Source of the DNA: Fibrobacteria bacterium GUT77
Lineage (GTDB): Bacteria; Fibrobacterota; Chitinivibrionia; Chitinivibrionales; Chitinispirillaceae
Assembly (NCBI GenBank): GCA_001462255.1
Contig: LIUJ01000122.1
Span: 15,372-25,032 of the forward strand
Reading direction: 5' to 3'
DNA: 9,661 nucleotides
Shown here piece by piece: positions 1 through 7,076 of the stretch. The notes beneath the pieces were generated by a model that worked only from the letters and a program-made list of their open reading frames with translations, did not search any database and had not been told where the DNA came from. The number at the start of each line of letters is the position of its first letter. The stretch's first letter is position 1. A program made the translations under genes and the position numbers.

Positions 1-110
1 GTCCGTAGCGTTTCGGTTATTTTAACCGGCAAATCAGCCGTTGCGCACAACTCTACCAAACGCTCCGCCTTGGCGCGTACTACCGGATGTAACTTCTCTA
101 TTCCTCTCAT
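1..110 (-). CDS. Endolysin N-terminus, M15 (VanY-like) peptidase type, partial
   Basis: The frame opens with ATG at 110-108 and runs off the window after 36 codons. It begins MRGIEKLHPVVRAKAERL and reaches KITETLR. A start of the form 'xxLHPxxRxKAxxLxxxC' followed by 'xxITETLR' matches the N-terminal helix and first strand of phage M15-family peptidoglycan peptidases (L-Ala-D-Glu or D-Ala-D-Ala type), where 'T.E.YA.GRT' and the zinc ligands normally follow. Those catalytic residues lie outside the window, so the family call rests on the N-terminal signature only. The start ATG overlaps the stop of the radical-SAM gene (ATGA), so translation is probably coupled. In the phage context its expected role is cell-wall cleavage at lysis. 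Confidence 0.7.
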   Translation of the reverse strand, partial: MRGIEKLHPVVRAKAERLVELCATADLPVKITETLR

Positions 111-868
111 CCCCTATCCCGCCTTACGAATAATAGTGATAAACCGGTTAGATGGTATTTGTTTTCCAAATCAGAAATCAGCACATCATGCGCGTAGTCG
201 CTACGATACAACCGCCCATCCAAAACACGCCGCCGACGCGGCATTGCGGCGTCCAATAAAACGGCATCATACGGCTCATACCAATCCTCAACAATGTTAC
301 CGATAACCTTATGGTCCTGCCAACACGCCAACACATCCCCCCCAAAAATATCGTAGCCGCGAACAATTATCTGCGTATATCCCTCGCGGCAATGACAACT
401 CGGACCGCCATGACAATATTCGGGATGTATCAGTTCCAAATCCATCTCCGTATATTTCTCTTCTTTATTGATTCCGCCTTTAAAATCTTGTATGCGAAAT
501 TCTATCCCTAAAGACTCCCATGTCTTCTTATGCTTTAGTATGTGTTCCTTATGTTCAATAAACAAAAGCTCTTTTACATAAACTTTTATCCCCGCGTTTT
601 TTACGAGCAAAACATTTTTCTTAAACGCTTTAGACATCGTATCAAGTTCAATACGGTTATCAAATGCAGTCCTATGAAACGTAAAACCGATCCTATCAAT
701 CTTATCCTTACGCTCAATCAACTCCTTGTAAAATCCTACATCCCCAATACCATTGGTCTGTAACTGAAACTTCGTTCTCCCACCCACATCGTCAAATCTA
801 TCCACTATCTCCAATACCGTTTTTTGACAATCATTATGGCTCATCTCGCCGCCGTGCAATTCAACCAA
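107..868 (-). CDS. Radical SAM protein with SPASM/twitch-like C-terminus, N-terminus missing
   Basis: Counted from a TTG at 868 (253 aa), the protein shows LHGGE at residues 4-8, the GGE motif that contacts the SAM amino group. QLQTNG at 35-40 matches the third barrel strand, and GFTFHR at 61-66 matches a later strand. A cysteine-rich tail follows: C152, C158, C160, then a glycine-rich loop and GGDVLAC ending at C182. The spacing C160-x16-G-x4-C182 resembles the SPASM/twitch auxiliary Fe-S cluster motif. The frame stays open upstream to 994 and reads WGHNERYPDNRYGNKCAF, residues like those just after a CxxxCxxC loop. No ATG, GTG or cluster motif precedes them before a TGA at 995-997. The gene therefore looks N-terminally truncated at its junction with the fibre gene. 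Its TGA overlaps the endolysin ATG (ATGA). Known relatives modify peptides or small molecules; the substrate here is unknown. As it stands it is probably inactive. Confidence 0.7.
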   Translation of the reverse strand: MVELHGGEMSHNDCQKTVLEIVDRFDDVGGRTKFQLQTNGIGDVGFYKELIERKDKIDRIGFTFHRTAFDNRIELDTMSKAFKKNVLLVKNAGIKVYVKELLFIEHKEHILKHKKTWESLGIEFRIQDFKGGINKEEKYTEMDLELIHPEYCHGGPSCHCREGYTQIIVRGYDIFGGDVLACWQDHKVIGNIVEDWYEPYDAVLLDAAMPRRRRVLDGRLYRSDYAHDVLISDLENKYHLTGLSLLFVRRDRG

Positions 869-968
869 AAATTCCGACGCGTCCGTTAAATGCTTATCTC
901 TCCAAACGCGGAATTGCTCAAGCGTAAACGCGCACTTATTCCCGTACCTATTATCGGGGTATCGTTCG

Positions 969-1451
969 TTATGCCCCCACAGTCGGAAACGTAGTCAGCG
1001 CCCCGATGCCGTTGATGTATTGACTCGAAGACCCTCCCGAAGGTAGCGTAAATTTACCGTTCCACGCCGTCCTCTCCGCCCCGTTGATGTGTATTGCCGT
1101 GTCTGCTATATGGTTATTGATCTTTTCAACAATAGCGGATGTTATTCCGCTATCGAGCGCCGCGAGTTGTGCGGTCGAGAACTTGGGTACGTCGGCGTTT
1201 ATTACATTGTCGGTTATACTTGTGTTGTCGCCTGGGGTTAGGCGATCCTGTTTTAAGGCTAATTTCCCCAATATTTCCTCGTTATTCACGACGGCGCGAA
1301 TAACAACATCTCGCCCGCTATCGTGGGCGTATCCGGTTACGTCGCCGATTAGCGTTATGTTTCGGTCAAGTTCAGACGCTTCACCGCCGCCGCCACCGCC
1401 CGTTGGCGCGCCGTTATACCTGCCTATGCGTATAGTTCTAATGTTACTCAT
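969..1451 (-). CDS. Short tail fibre / receptor-binding-like structural protein, possibly C-terminally truncated
   Basis: A 160-aa protein starting at ATG 1451 inside the end of the preceding tail gene (ATGAGTAA, 8-base overlap). It has a six-glycine linker near residue 20, then ITLIGDVTGYAHDSG (about 32-46), a strand-rich repeat type common in phage fibres and host-specificity proteins. After that come a KQDRLTPGDNTSI segment, HIADTAIHINGAERTAWNGK (about 113-132) and GGSSSQYINGIGALTTFPT near the end. The 'ERTAWNxK' and 'SSQYIxGxGxLxxFPT' modules recur in fibres of gut phages, where more shaft or a C-terminal receptor domain often follows. Here the frame stops almost at once, exactly where a radical-SAM reading frame begins, so the fibre may have lost its tip. 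The precise receptor role is inferred from position and motif style. Confidence 0.65.
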   Translation of the reverse strand: MSNIRTIRIGRYNGAPTGGGGGGEASELDRNITLIGDVTGYAHDSGRDVVIRAVVNNEEILGKLALKQDRLTPGDNTSITDNVINADVPKFSTAQLAALDSGITSAIVEKINNHIADTAIHINGAERTAWNGKFTLPSGGSSSQYINGIGALTTFPTVGA

Positions 1452-3264
1452 AATCGCCCAACCTCCTGCACGTGATCGACTGCCTCATCCCGTCCCCGTA
1501 TTCCGTATTTATTCGCGTTACCGCGTAATACGCCGCTTTATCAATTCCGCGCTTTTGATATTCCGGCACTATTATTATATCCCCGACCGCTCTCGTAACA
1601 TCTCCATAGGTGTTAATCTCCGCCGTTACCGGTGCGCCACTGAATATGCTAAGTATGCCGTCGGCTAACTCCGCCGCCTGTTCTTGCGTTTGTACCAATT
1701 TATTTTCTGATACCTCGTATTCCCGTCGACCGTACTCCATTATGCTACTCTCCACGCCGCGCACAATCACCATTGTGTCGCCGGCGGCTTCTGGCGTGCC
1801 GTCGTCGCCCACTACATACTCGCAATACGGCACGCTCACAACATTTACCACGTCGTCGCGGCGCATCATCGGATTTTTTTCCACGTAGTCGCGTTGCGTT
1901 ATCTTTTCGGCGTTCACGATTATTTCCAACCTGTCGCTCGACCAAAAATTATTTATGCGCTTTACACGCAGTATGTCGGCGCAATCGGTATTCCCCCTAT
2001 CGGCCGCAATCGCTTTCTCGGCCTCGGTGGGGTTGTCCATAAACGCGTACGCCGACCCCGCCTCCGCCACCGTACGAATCACGTCAAAATACGACTGTCT
2101 CTCAAAGTACGCGAGCGGAATCGTTACGGTCCGCAATTCCTGGTCAATATCATATTCCAAATCCATCATAGGGCCGTAAGACATGCGTAGATCGCCAAGT
2201 ACGTCGGATAATATATCGTATAGATTTTCGCCGTCCCAATGGCTTCGGGCGGCGACATCGTCAACCGTATTGAATCCGCCTATGCCATTGTACTCAACAT
2301 CCTGCAACATTCCCAACCGGTCAAGCGCCGTAGTTGACGCCGTTGTTCCCGACTCCGGGATGTTCCAATCGCCCGTCCAAAATACCCCTTTTGGCGCGTA
2401 GAGCGTATCGCCGGCGTCGCCGTCGATTTTAAATCCGAGGAACGGTTCTACACGGCGTCCCGCCATCGCTAAATTATTGTAGGCGGAGGTGGTGTTGCCG
2501 CGAAAATATTTATCGTCTATGTTTTGCAACGACAGCGTGAGCTCGTTCGCGGAAACGTTTCCGAACGGTAGCGTTCCAACCGCGCCGTCGGCCTCCTCCA
2601 GTACGGCCATATCAACGATATCGGAACCGTCGCGCTCCGCCGTAAATTTGTCATAAGCCGCCGTAATTTTAACGAACCCGCCGGCTTTGTTCCACCTTGT
2701 TATCTTAAATTCAAGCGCGTTGACGTTTTGCAGATTAACGCCGAAATTACCAAGGTACGCGACCGACGTGTTTCCCGTTACGTATACGGTTTTTATTGTT
2801 ACCCCGTCGCTCTTTGCCGTTACGGTAAAATCAACCGGGTATTCTCCCATCGGGGTATCTCCGTTTAGGATAAACCCGAATACCGTCATGTGCGGAAACG
2901 ATACGACAATCGTTTGCGCGTTTGCGAACGCGCCGGCGCTACCCGATATGTCGGCGCCGCGCCACCCGATTAAATACCCGGACGCGCTCAATCCGTCCTC
3001 CGATATTTCCGGCATCGCGCAAAAGGTTCCGTCGAGCGTACAGAAAGATTCGGAACCGTTAATCGTCGCGGCAAACATCCATTTCTTTTGTATCCCTATT
3101 CCGTATACGGTCTGCCTCGGCGCCGATCCCCTGTTGTTGGTGTTCGCCGTCGCAATAGCCTCGTCGGCGCCGCGCCCCGCCCAGGTAATATTTACCTTTG
3201 CCGTGGGGTAGCGCACGGTCTTTTTCGACTCGCTCTTCAGCCGTATTTCGGTTATCGCGTCCAC
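1444..3264 (-). CDS. Large phage tail protein, probable baseplate hub / tail-associated protein
   Basis: A 606-aa protein from the GTG at 3264, chosen because AGAGGTG lies just upstream and the stop of the previous gene is one base before; an upstream in-frame TTG at 3285 is less likely. There is no signal peptide or membrane segment. The N-terminal third (ITEIRLKSESKKTVRYPTAK onward) is rich in beta strands. A central block includes LTLSLQNIDDKYFRG and GVFWTGDWNIPESG, typical of siphophage tail proteins encoded directly after the tape measure and distal-tail gene. The C-terminal part ends VTRINTEYGDGMRQSITCRR, resembling the C-terminal strands of gp27/Tal-like hub domains. It likely sits at the tail tip between the tube and the fibre. 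I infer the hub role from order and size; no enzymatic motif is visible. Confidence 0.7.
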   Translation of the reverse strand: MDAITEIRLKSESKKTVRYPTAKVNITWAGRGADEAIATANTNNRGSAPRQTVYGIGIQKKWMFAATINGSESFCTLDGTFCAMPEISEDGLSASGYLIGWRGADISGSAGAFANAQTIVVSFPHMTVFGFILNGDTPMGEYPVDFTVTAKSDGVTIKTVYVTGNTSVAYLGNFGVNLQNVNALEFKITRWNKAGGFVKITAAYDKFTAERDGSDIVDMAVLEEADGAVGTLPFGNVSANELTLSLQNIDDKYFRGNTTSAYNNLAMAGRRVEPFLGFKIDGDAGDTLYAPKGVFWTGDWNIPESGTTASTTALDRLGMLQDVEYNGIGGFNTVDDVAARSHWDGENLYDILSDVLGDLRMSYGPMMDLEYDIDQELRTVTIPLAYFERQSYFDVIRTVAEAGSAYAFMDNPTEAEKAIAADRGNTDCADILRVKRINNFWSSDRLEIIVNAEKITQRDYVEKNPMMRRDDVVNVVSVPYCEYVVGDDGTPEAAGDTMVIVRGVESSIMEYGRREYEVSENKLVQTQEQAAELADGILSIFSGAPVTAEINTYGDVTRAVGDIIIVPEYQKRGIDKAAYYAVTRINTEYGDGMRQSITCRRLGDYE

Positions 3265-3265
3265 G

Positions 3266-3655
3266 TCACACCTCTTCAAACTCAATGGTTACGCTTTCCC
3301 ATAAGCCGCCAAAAACGTTCGATACGCGAGTCTTTGAAAAAGCTTTCATAAGCACCGTGTATTTATCGTTTCTATGCATACCATCTATAAATTTTCTGAT
3401 TTCCATATTTATCTCGTCGCCGGAGTGTTTGCTATAAAACGTGTCCCACCGCTCAAGCTCGGCATTGTCCATATAGCTATAAGACAATGTAATGGTTTTC
3501 TTAGAAGCGGTTATGTCGCGGCGCAACGTACCGTCCGCCGACCGATCCTCGCGGGCGATCATTGTCGTTGCCTCGCTATACTTGCGCCCAAACGCGGATG
3601 GGATAAATGTAACATCATTTCCCGCCGTTATTAGTATCATTGTAGGTTGAATCAC
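3266..3655 (-). CDS. Small tail protein between tape measure and hub, distal-tail-like
   Basis: A 129-aa protein. Its GTG start (3655-3653) overlaps the tape-measure stop as GTGA, with a GGAGG-rich stretch just upstream; an ATG five codons later is an alternative start. The sequence is compact and strand-rich (TITLSYSYMDNAELERWDTF near residues 54-73, then WESVTIEFEEV at the end), with no membrane segment or cysteines. Aromatic/acidic C-termini of this kind are common in small tail-tube-like or distal-tail proteins. It is shorter than SPP1-type Dit (about 250 aa) and could correspond to a Dit core domain or another tail-completion factor. The assignment rests on its place between tape measure and hub, so the exact name is uncertain. 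Confidence 0.6.
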   Translation of the reverse strand: MIQPTMILITAGNDVTFIPSAFGRKYSEATTMIAREDRSADGTLRRDITASKKTITLSYSYMDNAELERWDTFYSKHSGDEINMEIRKFIDGMHRNDKYTVLMKAFSKTRVSNVFGGLWESVTIEFEEV

Positions 3656-6144
3656 GTTACCCCCCTCCGTGCGTTGTCCGCCGCGATGAATTGATTTATT
3701 TTACGCGCGAACTGCTTTGCGCTGTAATCGTCCGCGACAATGTTCCCGGCGTTGATGTTTATGGTATAGTGCACATTGTTTACGGATTCCCCGCCCATAT
3801 TTTCCATAAGTCTGCCGGCTAACCGCTCAACTCCGGTATCCATCGGGAGGATCAATTCGTCCTGCCGCCCTTCACCCACGAGTCCGTGGACGCCGCCGCG
3901 ACCGCCCTGGATGAGCGCCCCGGCCTCAAAAGGCGCCGGCGTGGACGCTATCGCCGCCGTTTGCGCAACGCCGAGCGCGCCCACGACTCCGGCCATCACC
4001 GGCCCCGCAATCGGGCCTAAGTCGGCGAGCGCTTTCACTATGGCCTGCGCCGTGTTGATTACGGTGTTGAATATCCCCAAAGCCTTTTCCCGCGTCGCTT
4101 GCTCACGCTGTATCGCCAATGTTTTCGCGTCGCGCTCGGCGTCGAGGGCGGCAAGCTGCTTGGCGCGCTCTTCTTCGTCCGTTACGCTCGCCTCAATCGT
4201 TTCTTTGCGTTTTTTGTAGCTTCTGTCGATTCGCATCTGCTCGTTGGACGAGAACGCGGATAAGACCGAACCCAGTTGATTAACAGCGGAAACCATTCCG
4301 GAAACAAAGCCCTGAGCGTACTGCTTGTTCAGCGCCGCCCGTGCCGCGTTACCCTCCTTCGTAATTTCCGTTAATTCAGCGTCCGCGTTCTTTGCCGCGG
4401 CGACACGCTGTTGTTCTAAATTCTCAAATTCTAAACCGTACCTCTCTCTTATTGCGCTTGTGTCCGTAAACGCCTTTTCCGCCTCCTCGATCTCTGCGTC
4501 GTACTGCCTTTGCATCGCTTCCTTTTTCGCGTCGAACTCGGCCTCGGCGATTTGCTTTGCGTTGTTTACTTGTAGCGTGCGCATCTCTACATCGTGCGCG
4601 ATTTGCGCCGCCTTTACGTCGCCGCCGCGCTTTTGAATCTCTGTCAGTTCAGCCCGATGGACATCCCGCAAAGCGGATTCTGCGTCGTCGGCGTCGCGTT
4701 TCATCCCCTCCATGGCGATATTACGCTTCGCCTCGTTTAAGTCAGCCGCATACTTCATCTCCGTTTGGCGGCGCTCTTCCAAATACTTGTCCGCTTCGCG
4801 CCCCTGTTCCTCCCAGTAATCTTGGTCTTTTTCAATCATTTCTTGACGCATTGCGTCGTAATGTTTTAATACGGTCTCTAATTGCGCGTCCGTTGCCCCA
4901 AGCCTCTGCGCCTTTTCTAATTCAGCCTGCTCTCCCATGTACAGGAGTTTCATCTCCGTTTTGCCCATCTTGTTATACGCGTCCTCGTGCGCATTTAATA
5001 GCCCGGAGAGCTCTTCTTTGCGGTTGCGTAATTCTTCAGCGTTGCGTTTCGCGCGATCCTCGGCGGCTTTGGCCTCTTCTTCCTGTTTCTTTTTCAACTG
5101 CGCCATCTCGTACTCGGTTAAACGCTTTTCAACCTTTCGTCCTTCGAGGTTAGCCCGGAGCGCTTGGCGCCGCGTCTCTTCTTCTTCCGCGTTCATTTTG
5201 GCAAGGCCGGACTGAATGCGCGCTTGATTAGCGGCGGCGGCTACAAATCCTATTATTACCAAAATTACGCTTTGTATGGGGCCATCCAGTTTTCCAAACG
5301 CCAACGCAACGCTACCCACCGCATCAGCAAATAGATGGACAGCGGGAATAACTGTACTTTGTATTAACGGGATTACTTGTTCATTGAGAATAGGCATAAA
5401 ACGATTAGCAATTTCCATACCAATGGCGGCGAATTGCGCCTTTAGTTTATCAACGGATATCCTGAAATCGTTCGCTTTATTTATAGCTTCGCCGCCCATC
5501 ACTAGGCCAAGATTATGTGCTTCCCCGCGAACCCTTTGCATCTCTGCCGCTGACATACCGAGAATTGGCGCAACGTCCTTGAGGCTTTTTCCAAAAATAT
5601 CTTGTGCAAGGGCGTTGCGCTCCGTAATATTGTCCATTCTTTGTAGGCCATTGATAATTTCGGGGAATAGCTTGTTCATGTCACGGGCGTTGCCGTTGAC
5701 GTCTAGGACGTTGATTCCTAATTGGTCAAGAGCTTTAGCGGCGGAACCGGTGCCCTGTGCTATGTCGGGGAGAGAATTTGATAATTTTTGAATAACGCTG
5801 AGAAACCCGTCGCTCGACACGCCGGCGACGCGTGCTACGTGCTCAAACTCTTGTATGGCGTCGGTAGAAAGGCCGGTTATTTGTGAGAGGTCAAGGAGAT
5901 GGTCAGCGGCTTGGCCTGTCTTTATGGCAAGCGTCCCAATAGCCGTACCGACTGAGGCAAGTGGTAAGGTTAGGTTCTTAGAAAGAAAAGTACCAAACGT
6001 ATTAACATCTTTTGCAAATTTTCCGAGCTTATCCGCGAGGTCTGAAACACCTTTATCTAACTTACGAACATCCTTAAACGCCTGGTCTATATTGTTTATT
6101 GCAACATACCCAACTAACTTAAAAATCTCAGCGCCCGCACTCAT
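3652..6144 (-). CDS. Tail tape measure protein
   Basis: An 830-aa protein with a good start: ATG at 6144 preceded by GGAGG at about 6-10 bases. The N-terminal 250 residues carry the helical tape-measure core (FGTFLSKNLTLPLASVGTAI near 50-69, LDLSQITGLSTDAIQEFEHV near 84-103). A hydrophobic segment VILVIIGFVAAAA lies near 293-305. A long charged coiled coil rich in E, K, R and A follows at roughly 315-620. A second hydrophobic stretch lies near 690-735, with a C-terminal FEAGALIQGGRGGVHGLVGEG motif typical of tape measures from about residue 739. The protein sets tail length and, in relatives, helps DNA cross the membrane. The gene is intact, in contrast to the head genes. It is the longest gene in the window and follows the chaperone and two small moron-like genes. 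Confidence 0.92.
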   Translation of the reverse strand: MSAGAEIFKLVGYVAINNIDQAFKDVRKLDKGVSDLADKLGKFAKDVNTFGTFLSKNLTLPLASVGTAIGTLAIKTGQAADHLLDLSQITGLSTDAIQEFEHVARVAGVSSDGFLSVIQKLSNSLPDIAQGTGSAAKALDQLGINVLDVNGNARDMNKLFPEIINGLQRMDNITERNALAQDIFGKSLKDVAPILGMSAAEMQRVRGEAHNLGLVMGGEAINKANDFRISVDKLKAQFAAIGMEIANRFMPILNEQVIPLIQSTVIPAVHLFADAVGSVALAFGKLDGPIQSVILVIIGFVAAAANQARIQSGLAKMNAEEEETRRQALRANLEGRKVEKRLTEYEMAQLKKKQEEEAKAAEDRAKRNAEELRNRKEELSGLLNAHEDAYNKMGKTEMKLLYMGEQAELEKAQRLGATDAQLETVLKHYDAMRQEMIEKDQDYWEEQGREADKYLEERRQTEMKYAADLNEAKRNIAMEGMKRDADDAESALRDVHRAELTEIQKRGGDVKAAQIAHDVEMRTLQVNNAKQIAEAEFDAKKEAMQRQYDAEIEEAEKAFTDTSAIRERYGLEFENLEQQRVAAAKNADAELTEITKEGNAARAALNKQYAQGFVSGMVSAVNQLGSVLSAFSSNEQMRIDRSYKKRKETIEASVTDEEERAKQLAALDAERDAKTLAIQREQATREKALGIFNTVINTAQAIVKALADLGPIAGPVMAGVVGALGVAQTAAIASTPAPFEAGALIQGGRGGVHGLVGEGRQDELILPMDTGVERLAGRLMENMGGESVNNVHYTININAGNIVADDYSAKQFARKINQFIAADNARRGVT

Positions 6145-6180
6145 AACGCCCTCCGCTCGTTTAATTTTGAGGCGGAAAGC

Positions 6181-6245
6181 AAAAAGGACGCCATTATAGA
6201 TTGCGCGTAGCTGTGGCTACGTTGCGCTACCTACAATGTGCGTCC
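6181..6245 (-). terminator. Large hairpin with U-run, candidate intrinsic terminator or attenuator before the tape measure
   Basis: GGACGC plus CATTATAG at 6186-6199 pairs with CTACAATG plus GCGTCC at 6231-6245, with one mismatch and one bulged base. Inside it sits a perfect CGTAGC/GCTACG hairpin (6206-6221, loop TGTG). Read on the minus strand, the closing GCGTCC is followed at once by five T residues (6185-6181), the layout of a Rho-independent terminator. It lies downstream of the small membrane-protein gene and 37 bases before the tape-measure start. It could end the moron transcript or attenuate tape-measure expression. The minus strand also contains TATAAT within the stem, but no good -35 at the right spacing. 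Confidence 0.5.
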
Positions 6246-6264
6246 CTCTATGTTATGGATGTTA

Positions 6265-6347
6265 CCGTACTTACTTCTACGGCAAGACCAAGGTAGTAGC
6301 AAACGCTACTTTCGGGGTGGCACGGCGCGGTCTTTTTGCTAACCGCG
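6265..6347 (-). repeat. Cluster of three short hairpins in the gap before the tape measure
   Basis: The gap between the small membrane protein and the tape measure holds, besides the terminator-like stem, three inverted repeats: CCGTA/TACGG (6265-6282, 8-base loop), AGTAGC/GCTACT (6295-6310, loop AAAC) and CGCGGT/ACCGCG (6326-6347, 10-base loop). The stretch 6348-6370 is A/T-rich. Such a run of stems suggests a structured 3' untranslated RNA or small RNA read on the minus strand, ending at the terminator-like stem. I recognise no known RNA family, and no convincing coding frame covers it. Confidence 0.4.
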
Positions 6348-6370
6348 ATAATAAAATATATAAAAAAAAT

Positions 6371-6721
6371 CTAACTTCCCATATTAAGGAAAACATATCC
6401 TATCGCCCGTTTACGGCGTCTATCCGCCGCCTCTTCTTCCTGAATCTTTTGTAACAATGGACATCTTTTAACCGCTTCTTCTTTCGCCTCTTTTTCGGCT
6501 TCAAGCCTTTTGCTTGCTTGTTTAAATGGGTCGTCTTTAATATCCACTGCTACGTACAAAACAAGCGCTAATGGCACGGACAGAACAAACGCCCACCCCG
6601 CCGCGCTGTATTCGCCAAGTATAATGAACAATATACAAAGAGCGATTATGCCCACAATGACGACTGCAATAATTTGGGCGAGGATACCTTGAGGTTCTTG
6701 TTTTACGGTTTGTTCTTCCAT
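6371..6721 (-). CDS. Small membrane protein with two transmembrane segments, moron-like
   Basis: A 116-aa protein with ATG at 6721 preceded by AAGGGGG. Residues 13-37 (GILAQIIAVVIVGIIALCIL and following) and about 42-60 (AGWAFVLSVPLALVLYVAVD) are two hydrophobic helices. The rest is a highly charged helix (KRLEAEKEAKEEAVKRC near 73-89, then EEEAADRRRKRAIGY), probably cytoplasmic. I recognise no family. Size and layout could suit a superinfection-exclusion, holin-like or host-interaction protein, but nothing in the sequence singles one out. The gene lies between the tail chaperone and tape measure, where phages normally have none, and has its own promoter (6741-6769) and a terminator-like stem behind it. 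That is typical of a moron gene. Confidence 0.65.
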   Translation of the reverse strand: MEEQTVKQEPQGILAQIIAVVIVGIIALCILFIILGEYSAAGWAFVLSVPLALVLYVAVDIKDDPFKQASKRLEAEKEAKEEAVKRCPLLQKIQEEEAADRRRKRAIGYVFLNMGS

Positions 6722-6740
6722 AATATGCCCCCTTACCTAT

Positions 6741-6769
6741 AATATAACATAATCCGGCACCGAGGTCAA
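6741..6769 (-). promoter_or_regulatory. Candidate sigma70-type promoter with extended -10, upstream of the membrane protein
   Basis: On the minus strand TTGACC (6769-6764) and TATATT (6746-6741) are separated by exactly 17 bases, with TG one base before the -10 (TGTTATATT). Five of six bases match consensus in each hexamer. Transcription would begin about 12 bases before the ATG's ribosome site. It lies in a short non-coding gap flanked by A/T tracts. Confidence 0.65.
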
Positions 6770-6791
6770 CTTTTTTTACTTTTTTTGTGGG

Positions 6792-6986
6792 TTAAACAGG
6801 CCGCCCTGCGTCACTGCGGCCAGCCTTAACGGCTTTATCCATCAGCCCTAATATATCCTCATCGTCCAATTCGGACGGTTTAAGCACGGTCTTTTGTAGC
6901 CGGTAGTAGCATTTGTCCTCCGCGTCATAGCAAATCAACGTGCCGTCAGGTTTTTGGATACAGTCTTTTTCAACTATTACGCCCAT
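6792..6986 (-). CDS. Small protein of unknown function (64 aa), moron-like
   Basis: The start is the ATG at 6986, chosen because GAGGAGGT precedes it at about 7 bases; an upstream in-frame ATG at 7049 lies within the promoter and is unlikely. The protein begins MGVIVEKDCIQKPDGTLICY and continues with CYYRLQKTVLKPSELDDED. The first half looks like a small beta hairpin with three cysteines (about residues 9, 19 and 25), and the second half is an acidic helix. No family is recognised and there is no membrane segment. It has its own promoter and lies just ahead of the membrane protein, which has a separate promoter, so the pair forms a small inserted cassette within the tail operon. Confidence 0.55.
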   Translation of the reverse strand: MGVIVEKDCIQKPDGTLICYDAEDKCYYRLQKTVLKPSELDDEDILGLMDKAVKAGRSDAGRPV

Positions 6987-7039
6987 ACTAAAACCTCCTC
7001 GCGTTCGGGTTTTATGTGAAAGGTTATATAACGGTTTAT

Positions 7040-7068
7040 AATATACCATAAGCCAAGCCGGAACGCAA
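7040..7068 (-). promoter_or_regulatory. Candidate promoter with extended -10, upstream of the 64-aa gene
   Basis: On the minus strand TTGCGT (7068-7063) and TATATT (7045-7040) are 17 bases apart, with TG one base before the -10 (TGGTATATT). The -35 is weak (3 of 6) but the extended -10 compensates. The spacing and -10 are the same as in the promoter at 6741-6769. The site lies in the gap just after the chaperone extension stop at 7077. Confidence 0.55.
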
Positions 7069-7076
7069 CTGTTTTC

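Noticed and set aside
1084..1668. Plus-strand 194-aa open frame
   Set aside because: It lies opposite the well-supported fibre and hub genes, has no ribosome site and a composition expected of an antisense shadow.
6314..6331. Plus-strand GGGGTGGCACGGCGCGG resembling the T-box antiterminator motif
   Set aside because: The motif is imperfect, no specifier stem or downstream terminator follows on the plus strand, and no plus-strand tRNA-ligase or amino-acid gene is present.
6236..6454. Plus-strand 72-aa frame over the hairpin gap
   Set aside because: It runs into the antisense of the membrane-protein gene, has no ribosome site, and the inverted repeats explain its composition better than coding does.
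6795..6823. GGCCGC/GCGGCC stem at the end of the 64-aa gene as a terminator
   Set aside because: On the minus strand it is followed by an A-run rather than a U-run, so it does not fit an intrinsic terminator for that gene.
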